A stretch of 17,978 nucleotides of DNA from Kiritimatiellota bacterium (lineage in GTDB: Bacteria > Verrucomicrobiota > Kiritimatiellia > RFP12 > UBA1067), in NCBI GenBank assembly GCA_009777165.1, contig WRML01000011.1:1-17978 (forward strand), in the 5' to 3' direction. The notes beneath the pieces were generated by a model. That model did not search any database. It was not told where the DNA came from and saw only the letters and a list, made by a program, of their open reading frames with translations. Below are positions 1 through 6,400 of the stretch, one piece after another. Within the stretch, counting starts at the first letter, position 1; every line of letters begins with the position of its first letter. A program made the translations under genes and the position numbers.

Positions 1-246
1 GAGACGTGTGTATTTTCAAAAAATCACGTGGCTATTTATGGGGCAGAATACCGCCCCAAAAAATCAGGGCATGCCCGTGTGACGGTTACAGCCAGCAACC
101 CGGACGGGGCGGCGTTTTACACATGGCGCGACGCGCAGATTCATCATTTTGAGGGCGATGACACGACACCGCCGAAAGACGTAAAAATCAAGGAGAACTT
201 CATCCGCACAGTTTCAGAACGCGTTCACGTGAAAGCACGCAGATGA
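1..246 (+). pseudogene. Truncated 3' fragment of a CLCA-like metalloprotease/VWA family gene (copy 1)
   Basis: The reading frame is open from base 1 and enters from the left of the window. Its roughly 80 residues align with residues 624-703 of the full-length paralogue at 3405-6911. Shared strings include VTVTASNP, TWRDA and SERVHVK (SERIYVK in the paralogue). Directly after VHVK the similarity stops and the frame ends as ARR-stop, using the first 12 bases of the repeat element that starts at 235. The paralogue continues here for another 465 residues, with a beta-helix and a C-terminal domain, so this copy has lost them. It could be a pseudogene, or a working shorter protein that keeps the protease and VWA parts; the missing 5' part lies outside the window. 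Base composition is AT-richer than the homologous stretch of the paralogue. Confidence 0.7.
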
Positions 247-271
247 CGCAGATTTTTTTTGATTTACACAG

Positions 272-300
272 TTGACACTGAACGAAAAATGGAGTAACGT
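272..300 (+). promoter_or_regulatory. Possible sigma70-type promoter inside element copy 1
   Basis: TTGACA (272-277) is followed after 17 bases by TAACGT (295-300), a perfect -35 with a weak -10. The same arrangement is conserved in element copy 2. Transcription from here would run through both hairpins of the element and on to the gene at 687. Confidence 0.35.
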
Positions 301-428
301 TATTGACAATGCTTTTGAAAAGGAGAGAAAAGGGGATGTATCGTGCCGTGGATGGTGCGGCAACCCTGACGATGTAGAGACGAACCACTGAACAGTTTTT
401 GATGTCTGTGCTTCACGCGCATTCAAGC

Positions 429-554
429 TTCGGGAAAAATCCGGCAAGATTTTCAAGTACAAAATATGATAGAGCGATATGCTCGAAGGTGCGCCGCTAG
501 GCGCGCCTCTGGTATTATGTTCTATCATGGGCGCTTGCCGGTGTCCTTCCCGAA
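429..554 (+). other. Long composite hairpin of element copy 1
   Basis: Nested complementary arms are visible. TTCGGGAA (429-436) pairs with TTCCCGAA (547-554). CCGGCAAG (441-448) pairs with CTTGCCGG (534-541). ATGATAGA (466-473) pairs with TCTATCAT (521-528). The apical GGTGCGCC (488-495) pairs with GGCGCGCC (500-507) around a GCTA loop. The other copy (2211-2333) keeps the apical hairpin but has entirely different, still complementary arms. That pattern points to selection on structure, at the RNA or single-stranded DNA level. Whether the functional strand is plus or minus is unknown. Confidence 0.7.
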
Positions 555-583
555 ACATGAACTGGAGTTTGCGCCTCTTTTTT
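529..583 (+). terminator. Possible intrinsic-terminator-like end of element copy 1
   Basis: GGGCGC (529-534) can pair with the conserved GCGCC at 571-575, which is followed by a run of six T at 578-583. This pairing would compete with the CTTGCCGG arm of the long hairpin by one base, so the two folds are nearly alternative. The same GCGCC-TC-T6 is conserved in copy 2. The loop is long (about 36 nt), so this is a weak call. Confidence 0.25.
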
Positions 584-620
584 GTGACGAAAGGCTCTGG
601 CGGAAAATTCAGACGAGGGA

Positions 621-656
621 AGTGGTCAGTGATTTAGTAATTAGTGGTTAGTACAC
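621..656 (+). repeat. Degenerate 7-bp tandem repeat (AGTGGTY type)
   Basis: Successive units read AGTGGTC, AGTGATT, TAGTAATT, AGTGGTT and AGTACAC. Similar short heptad runs sit at 1834-1854 and 2410-2437, in every gap of the accessory array. The run lies just upstream of the ribosome binding site of the gene at 687. Confidence 0.6.
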
Positions 657-686
657 AGATTGAATAAGAAAGAAAGGAGCAGGACG

Positions 687-1829
687 ATGAGAGCGAAAGC
701 AAAAGTAGCATACTGGTGTGCGATTACAGCGGTTGCGTTGGCGGCAGGTGTAATTGTGATGAAGACTTGGGGAAATCGTCATAAGGCACATGACTGGGAG
801 CGCAATGAGGTGGTGTGTTGCCTCCTTGAATCTTCTCCCAGTATTGCGTATCTGCCAAACTTGTTATGGGTAGATGATGTGTTTTATATAGAAAAAAAAG
901 CAAGTGCTTCGGGTAAAAAAGTGTTCTTCTCCATTGGGGAGTTCGCACAGAACTATATTATTGAAAATGATACAGTAAAAAATTATCATTGGGGGTTAGG
1001 TAATCAGAGATCACTCCCGTTGAAAGACTGGCTCTTGAAAATATCCTTGCCAGTGCAACCATACGACAATGAGCAGGCACGGCAAATTTTCATGGGCAGA
1101 TCAACGGCTTTACCTGTTAAGGTACCACAATCTACCAATGAAACGGAAGCGAATATCGAGACCACTTCAATAACCTATGTTTGGAACAGTTGGATGACAC
1201 GTCAGGGAGACCATTTTTCGGAAAGTGTCCCTCCAAGAGAGGCGCTCAAAATCCTGAGATGGTCGGGAGAAGCAAACGAATCTCCAGACGTTGTCTCTGA
1301 ATTCTACCAAGCAATCGCCGCAGAAGTAAATAAGCCTGAATATGCCGGGAACAACCCTCTTTCATGGAGACTATGGAAACCCAAAGTTATCCCGTATGAT
1401 CCCCTCACTCGAACCCGGAAACACACCATTCTGTGGGATTCCGAAAATCGTTCTTACTATGGATATCGAATCTATCCTTCGTACTTAAGGGCGGTACCTT
1501 TATCTACGGAAGAGGAATTGGAACAGGTGAAAGACGTCCTCCTCCTCGATTATGATTCGGCTGGCTTTCACATCGTATGTGGCGTTCAATCTCCTGATCA
1601 TAAGCATAACGCGCATTGTGCGCGTGGAAGTTATCACATCACCTGTGCTGTTCGAGCACCCTATTTACTTATCCCGGTTCCCGAGAAAGGCTCGCCGTTC
1701 CCATTCCTGGAAAAGGAATATGAGCCTGGACAAGATAAGGTTATTGTTAAGCTCAGCTTAAAAGGTCAGGGTTTTCATGATGTTTACTTCCTCGTTGAGA
1801 CGTTCAAAGGGGAAAGATGGGGAAATTAA
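687..1829 (+). CDS. Unknown envelope protein A with N-terminal membrane anchor, paralogue of the gene at 2453
   Basis: I do not recognise this 380-residue protein. I chose the ATG at 687 because GAAAGGAG lies about 8 bases upstream; a TTG at 660 in the same frame has no comparable site. Residues about 6-30 form one hydrophobic segment followed by KTWG, consistent with an uncleaved signal anchor or a signal peptide. The C-terminal third matches protein B (2453-3376) clearly: SYLRAVPLSTEEELE against AYLRAIPLFTEEELE, YLLIPVPEKG against CLLIPIPKG, and LVETFKGE against LIETFKGE. Both also share an early NEVV, a (I/V)xNYHW motif and a WNxW motif. It precedes the 41-codon stub of a VWA-family gene by 54 bp, as B precedes the full-length one, so the pair probably travels as a unit. 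The product may assist or partner the secreted VWA protein; that is inference from position only. Confidence 0.8.
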   Translation: MRAKAKVAYWCAITAVALAAGVIVMKTWGNRHKAHDWERNEVVCCLLESSPSIAYLPNLLWVDDVFYIEKKASASGKKVFFSIGEFAQNYIIENDTVKNYHWGLGNQRSLPLKDWLLKISLPVQPYDNEQARQIFMGRSTALPVKVPQSTNETEANIETTSITYVWNSWMTRQGDHFSESVPPREALKILRWSGEANESPDVVSEFYQAIAAEVNKPEYAGNNPLSWRLWKPKVIPYDPLTRTRKHTILWDSENRSYYGYRIYPSYLRAVPLSTEEELEQVKDVLLLDYDSAGFHIVCGVQSPDHKHNAHCARGSYHITCAVRAPYLLIPVPEKGSPFPFLEKEYEPGQDKVIVKLSLKGQGFHDVYFLVETFKGERWGN

Positions 1830-1833
1830 AGGC

Positions 1834-1854
1834 AGTGGTCAGTGGTTAGTGTCA
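1834..1854 (+). repeat. Degenerate 7-bp tandem repeat, three units
   Basis: The units are AGTGGTC, AGTGGTT and AGTGTCA, immediately after the stop codon of the gene at 687. They are the same type as at 621-656 and 2410-2437. Confidence 0.55.
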
Positions 1855-1883
1855 GAAAGAATGCAAAAAAACGGAGGAATGTT

Positions 1884-2009
1884 ATGAAAGCAAGAATAAT
1901 GTCATGTGTAATTGGATTAATGATGGTTACTGAGGTGCAAGCGAGACATCCGACATTGACACGAAAAGCGACACCGGGCGACCCGACGTTTGATGTAGCA
2001 CGCAGATGA
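1884..2009 (+). pseudogene. 5' stub of a CLCA-like metalloprotease/VWA family gene (copy 2)
   Basis: A good ribosome binding site (CGGAGG) and an ATG start a 41-codon frame. Its signal peptide and first mature residues match the full-length paralogue at 3405: EVQARHPTLTRKATPGDPTFD against AVQARHPQFSRLATPDDPTFD. After residue 38 the frame runs into the repeat element (first base 1998) and stops as ARR-stop, exactly as copy 1 does at 235-246. All catalytic and binding domains are absent, so this is a remnant. The likely history is insertion of the element followed by loss of the remaining gene, or recombination between two modules at the element's left end. Confidence 0.85.
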
Positions 2010-2046
2010 CGCAGATTTTTTTTTAGATTTTTTTTGATTTACACAG

Positions 2047-2075
2047 TTGACACTGAACGAAAAATGGAGTAACGT
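2047..2075 (+). promoter_or_regulatory. Possible sigma70-type promoter inside element copy 2
   Basis: TTGACA (2047-2052), a 17-base spacer and TAACGT (2070-2075) are identical to the arrangement at 272-300 in copy 1. The -10 is weak. Confidence 0.35.
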
Positions 2076-2210
2076 TATTGACAATGCTTTTGAAAAGGAG
2101 AGAAAAGGGGATGGCATCCAGCCACGGGTGGCGTGGTGTATCCCCCTGACGATGTAGAGACGAACCACTGAACAGTTTTTGATGTCTGCGCTTTACGCGC
2201 ATTCAAACTT

Positions 2211-2333
2211 CAAAGAAAGAAACCACCCATGAATACACGTAAGTGTAACAAAGTTCGATGCACGGTAGGTGCGCCGGTTAGGCGCGCCTTCAAGTCATGT
2301 TTTGTTACGGGCGCGTGGTGGTGCCTTTCTTTG
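2211..2333 (+). other. Long composite hairpin of element copy 2
   Basis: The outer arms are CAAAGAAAG (2211-2219) and CTTTCTTTG (2325-2333). The middle arms are CCACC (2223-2227) and GGTGG (2317-2321). The inner arms are GTAACAAA (2245-2252) and TTTGTTAC (2301-2308). The apical GGTGCGCC (2268-2275) and GGCGCGCC (2281-2288) close a GGTTA loop. Only the apical hairpin is shared in sequence with copy 1; every other arm is different but self-complementary. T6 follows GCGCC at 2352-2364, as in copy 1. Confidence 0.7.
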
Positions 2334-2409
2334 GGACGTGAACTGGAGTTTGCGCCTCTTTTTTGTGACGAAAGGCTCTGGCGGAAAAATTCAGATGTGG
2401 GAAATGATC

Positions 2410-2437
2410 AGTGACGGGTGGTTAGTGGTTAGAATGA
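2410..2437 (+). repeat. Degenerate 7-bp tandem repeat
   Basis: The units are AGTGACG, GGTGGTT, AGTGGTT and AGAATGA, at the right edge of element copy 2 and ahead of the ribosome binding site of the gene at 2453. They are the same class as at 621-656 and 1834-1854. Confidence 0.5.
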
Positions 2438-2452
2438 CAAAGGAGTGATGAC

Positions 2453-3376
2453 ATGAAGATGACAAAAACAAGGCTGGGAGTGGTGTTGAGCGTTTTTGCA
2501 CTGATGATGTGCGTGGGGTGCGTGAGTGTATGGGACAAGAAACGGAACGAGGTCGTGTACGATCTTAGCAGGAAACCTATATACAATTCTAAGATACAGG
2601 TAGACTCATTCGGTTTCAATTTTGAAATAACCTGTATTGAACAAACAAAGGGCTTGAATGACAACTCGGTAAAAGTATCTGATGTGTGTATTGCGAGCGG
2701 ATTTATGTTGCAAACGTACCGCATTCAAGGGAACAGAATTGTTAACTATCACTGGTCGGATTATCTTCTTTATGGGGTACGGCATCTTCAGGAAGACGAT
2801 AAAAAACAAACCGCTTGGAAGGAATGCGAAACGCTCATTGATAAAATGTGGGCTATGCGTAAAGCACATGAACAACTGCCTAACAGGCTGGTGCAAAGTG
2901 AAACACGCCCGCAACGATTGGGAAATAGTCCGGTTGTTACGATAACCGCAATGAGAGAGGGACTTTGGATTCCGTCAACCCCCAATAGTTCCACTCATTG
3001 GAATAACTGGGCTGCATGGCAGTGGGCAGGGGCACCCGATGAAGTTCCGGAGGCAATCGAGGTGTTCCGCCAAAGTGCCGTACAGGTTGCCTCCGTCCCT
3101 AAATATGTAAAGTCGCACCTCGCTTATTTGCGAGCGATTCCCTTGTTTACAGAAGAGGAACTAGAAGTAGAGAAAGACACGCCCCTGATTGACCTGCAAG
3201 AGGCACGCTATCACATCCGAAATGCAATACGGTATCCATGTCTACTCATCCCGATCCCAAAGGGACAATCACTATTTCGTACTACACTGAACTATACCCC
3301 GGGTGATAAGTTTAGGGTCAGTTACGGAGATGGATATATGCTGATTGAAACGTTCAAGGGAGAAGATGAGAAGTAG
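2453..3376 (+). CDS. Unknown probable lipoprotein B, paralogue of the gene at 687
   Basis: This 307-residue protein has no function I can recognise. The ATG at 2453 has AAAGGAG about 8 bases upstream. The N-terminus (KTRLGVVLSVFALMMCVGC) is a signal peptide ending in a plausible but imperfect lipobox, so C23 may be lipidated and the protein anchored to a membrane. It shares with protein A the NEVV, IVNYHW, WNNW, AYLRAIPLFTEEELE, LLIPIPKG and LIETFKGE segments and is shorter than A. It ends 28 bp before the full-length VWA-family gene, which has its own strong ribosome binding site, so the two are probably cotranscribed. The pairing B plus full-length VWA gene, and A plus VWA stub, suggests a two-gene module. 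Confidence 0.85.
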   Translation: MKMTKTRLGVVLSVFALMMCVGCVSVWDKKRNEVVYDLSRKPIYNSKIQVDSFGFNFEITCIEQTKGLNDNSVKVSDVCIASGFMLQTYRIQGNRIVNYHWSDYLLYGVRHLQEDDKKQTAWKECETLIDKMWAMRKAHEQLPNRLVQSETRPQRLGNSPVVTITAMREGLWIPSTPNSSTHWNNWAAWQWAGAPDEVPEAIEVFRQSAVQVASVPKYVKSHLAYLRAIPLFTEEELEVEKDTPLIDLQEARYHIRNAIRYPCLLIPIPKGQSLFRTTLNYTPGDKFRVSYGDGYMLIETFKGEDEK

Positions 3377-3404
3377 TAGGTTACAAGGTTAGGAGGGGAA
3401 AGTT

Positions 3405-6400
3405 ATGAAAATGAAAGTTATGTTATGTGTAGCGATGATGTTAGCGGTTCTCGCGGTACAAGCAAGGCATCCGCAGTTTTCAAGACTGGCGACACCAGAT
3501 GATCCGACGTTCGATTTAGTGATTGCTTATCGATATGATCCTGATCCAGCGGAACGAAGCAAAATGGAGAACGTAATCAGTAATGCTGCGGACGCAGTTT
3601 ACGAATTAACGGAAGGGGTTCACCGTTGGCGAACCGTACGCATATACACGAACGGCAAGATGAAGGACAAGTGTGACATCAAGTGGTTGCGAACCTTAGA
3701 CTACCCATACACGCAACGCAGTGTCGGGGCTAACGGGGTCATTTATTTTGCGAACAGTAGTCCAAAACTAGGTTTTCTTTTAGAAAACCCCGAGGAGGGA
3801 GGTTATATCATGACGCACGAATGGGTACATTATGTTTACTCGTTGGGAGACGAATATTTAAGCAGTAGCGGATATACTCTTCCCGACAATTATTGTGTGA
3901 ACCCGTCGATAATGGGTACGGGTTCAAGGAAGGCAGTGGGGGGGCATTATGAGCACCTCAACCTCTCGGTTAAGAATCGGGGCGGAGACCCTTATAAAGG
4001 CTTCGGCCTCTTTGAGAACACAAGACTGACAAAGCAACATGCCGTCTATGGGGAAAGTTGTTGGGAAACGCTGACACGCGGCGAGCCGTCGTTCTGGAGA
4101 TGGAGCGACGTGTATTTACTTTATAGAATTGGTGGGCTCTACCCTCGGACGTTTTACCCCGAGCTGGCGGCGGTGGCACCGCAGGGGACGAACAACCCGA
4201 CGATCCAGCTGGACAAGCCGGGGGCGCAGGCGGTCGCGCGGGGGGCGCTGGAGATCATCTGGATGGATGAGCCCGTGATCCAGGTCGTGCTGGACCAGTC
4301 GGGGTCAATGGGGGGGACACCGCTGGCGAACGTGAAGGCGGCGGCGCAGAACCTGATGGACATCGTCGAGGTCGGCACGTCGGTCGGGGTCATCGCGTTC
4401 GACGACACGGTCTCCGTGGCTGCGCCCATCGTGAAGGTCACGAACGACACGGTCCGCACGGAACTGAAAACAGCGATTTCGAGTATCACGACAGGGGGTA
4501 ACACGGCGATCGGCGACGCGATGCAGACGGCACTGGACGGGCTGAAAAGCTACGGCATCTCGAACCGGGCGGCGGCGGTGTTCCTGCTGTCGGACGGGTA
4601 TTCCAATGCCGGGGTTGACCCGCTGGACATGGTGCCGGCGTACCAGGCGGCACAGGTCCCGGTCTTCGGGTTCGGGTACGGGGAGGAGGTGGACCCGAGG
4701 CTGGAGCAGGTCGCGCTGGTGACGGACGGAAAATATTTCGCCTCGCCCGTGGGTTCCAAAGCTGTGAGAAAGGCGTTCGCCGAGGCGAACGCCATCTTCT
4801 CGGACCGCGTCATCACGCTGGACGGTAGCACCGACCCCTCCGGCATCATGGGGTTTATGGCAACAACCGAGCCTATGAACATCCCGTTCTTTGTGGACTC
4901 GGGCATGGAGGATTTCCGGCTTTCCATCGTCTATTCCGGCGCGAACGTGTCCGCGGTCTCGCTCGGCCTGATGCAACCGGACAACACGCTGCTGACGGTC
5001 GCGCCGACGAACGCGCCGGACGGCTCGATCCTGCTGGATTTCCATGTTAACAGCCCGATGGCGGGGGAGTGGGTGATCGTCGGAACAAGGGAGCCCGACA
5101 CGCATATCTCGTACCTTGCGGACGCGAAGACCGCCTGGGGGGGGTATCACCTCGACTGGATCGCGTTCGAGCAACCGGAAGACAGCGAGGAATACTTGAC
5201 CGTGGTGTCGCTGAGGGGCGAGGCGGACATTGACGGGGCGCAGGTGACGGGTCAAATCCGCTTCGAGAACGGGGAGACCGTGTCCTGCGTCTTCTCGAAC
5301 TTTGCCGCGGGTCTCTACGGGGCCATGAACACGGTAACCCACTCAGGCTACGGGACGATGACCGTGACGGCAAGCAACCCGTACGGGACGGCGTTCACAA
5401 CGTGGCGCGACGCGGAGATTGACACGTTCGGGGAAGAGGACCCGGAGCCGCCGGAGGACGAGCCCATCACGGAGAACTTCACGCGCGTTGTCTCGGAGCG
5501 CATTTATGTGAAACCCTTTCCCTGTCTCTTTGTGAATGCGGACCGGCCTGACGACTCGGGAATCGGGAACACATGGACAAACGCATTCAGGAACCTTCAA
5601 CCCGCCGTTGACAGGGCGGGGAAGGATACCGTGATCATTGTCACGAACGGCGTGTACGGGCCGGTCTCGACGGACAACAAGTCCATCATCATCCAGAGCG
5701 TGAACGGCGCGGGGGTGACCGCCATTGACGGCGGCGGCACAAACCGCTGCGCGACGTTCGGCACGGAAAACGGGCACCTGAATACAGCCCTCACGGGGTT
5801 CACCCTGCAGAACGGTAACGCCGACCATGCGAACGCCACTGTTTTCAGATACTACGGCGGCGGGGCGGTGTGCGGCACGCTGAGCAACTGCATACTGACG
5901 AACAACATGGCATACTCCGGCGGCGGCACGGCTTACGGCACGCTGAGGGACTGCACGCTGGAACGGAATGTGGCGGGCTACGGCGGCGGCGGATCTTTTA
6001 ACAGCACGCTGGCCAACTGCGTGTTGTCGGGGAACGTGGCTTATATCGGCGGCGGGTTATATCTCGGCACACTGAACAATTGTGTCGTGTCGGGAAATAC
6101 GGCGAGCCATGGCGGAGCCATCATTAGTGGCTCGGGAACGAATTGCCTCCTGTACGGCAACACAGCGACAGGTCACGGCGGCGTGATGTATGGCGGCACG
6201 CTGGTCAACTGCACGTTGTCGGGGAACACGGCCACGGGGAACGGCGGCGGGTCATGTTGGGGCAGGCTGGACAACTGCATCGTCTGGGGGAACACCGCCG
6301 TAGGAGAGGGGGACAACCATTACAACACGACGTTCCTCTATTCCTGCACGGAGCCGATGCCCACGGGCTCCTACAACGGTGGCGGCAACATCAGCGCGGA

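Larger units (their letters stand above)
235..632 (+). repeat. Structured non-coding repeat element, copy 1
   Basis: This is a block of about 400 bp that recurs at 1998-2414. The left end is sharp: GCACGCAGATGACGCAG begins at 235 here and at 1998 in the other copy, directly after unrelated positions of two family genes. Three blocks are nearly identical between copies: 235-338, 364-430 and 555-632. Between them lie hairpins whose arms differ in sequence but stay complementary in each copy: TGCCG/CGGCA at 344-348 and 358-362, and a long hairpin at 429-554. I see no convincing protein in it. It could be a non-autonomous mobile element, a structured RNA gene or a recombination site. I do not recognise it as a named family. 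Confidence 0.75.
1998..2414 (+). repeat. Structured non-coding repeat element, copy 2
   Basis: This is the second copy of the element at 235-632. It starts with the same GCACGCAGATGACGCAG directly after codon 38 of a truncated gene. The T-rich tract near the left end is longer here (an extra TAGATTTTTTTT). Conserved blocks flank two variable hairpins. The first is GGGGAT (2107-2112) with ATCCCC (2140-2145), enclosing CCAC (2122-2125) with GTGG (2133-2136). The second is the long hairpin at 2211-2333. The right end of the similarity is at CAGTGA near 2409-2414, followed by heptad repeats. Confidence 0.75.

Noticed and set aside
466..651. Small ORFs of 61 codons in both element copies (466-651 and 2229-2414) sharing a C-terminal ELEFAPLFCDERLWRK stretch
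   Set aside because: The shared part is simply the conserved 3' block of the element, and the N-terminal halves consist of the swapped hairpin arms with unrelated sequence. No ribosome binding site is present. Structure, not protein, is what is conserved.
2245..2308. Integron attC-like site, from GTTAGGC in copy 2 and near 7322
   Set aside because: No matching RYYYAAC partner at the expected spacing, copy 1 has GCTAGGC instead, and there is no integrase or cassette pattern.
235..2414. CRISPR array or IS-encoded transposon
   Set aside because: Only two long, imperfect copies with no regular spacer unit, and no transposase or Cas gene anywhere in the window.
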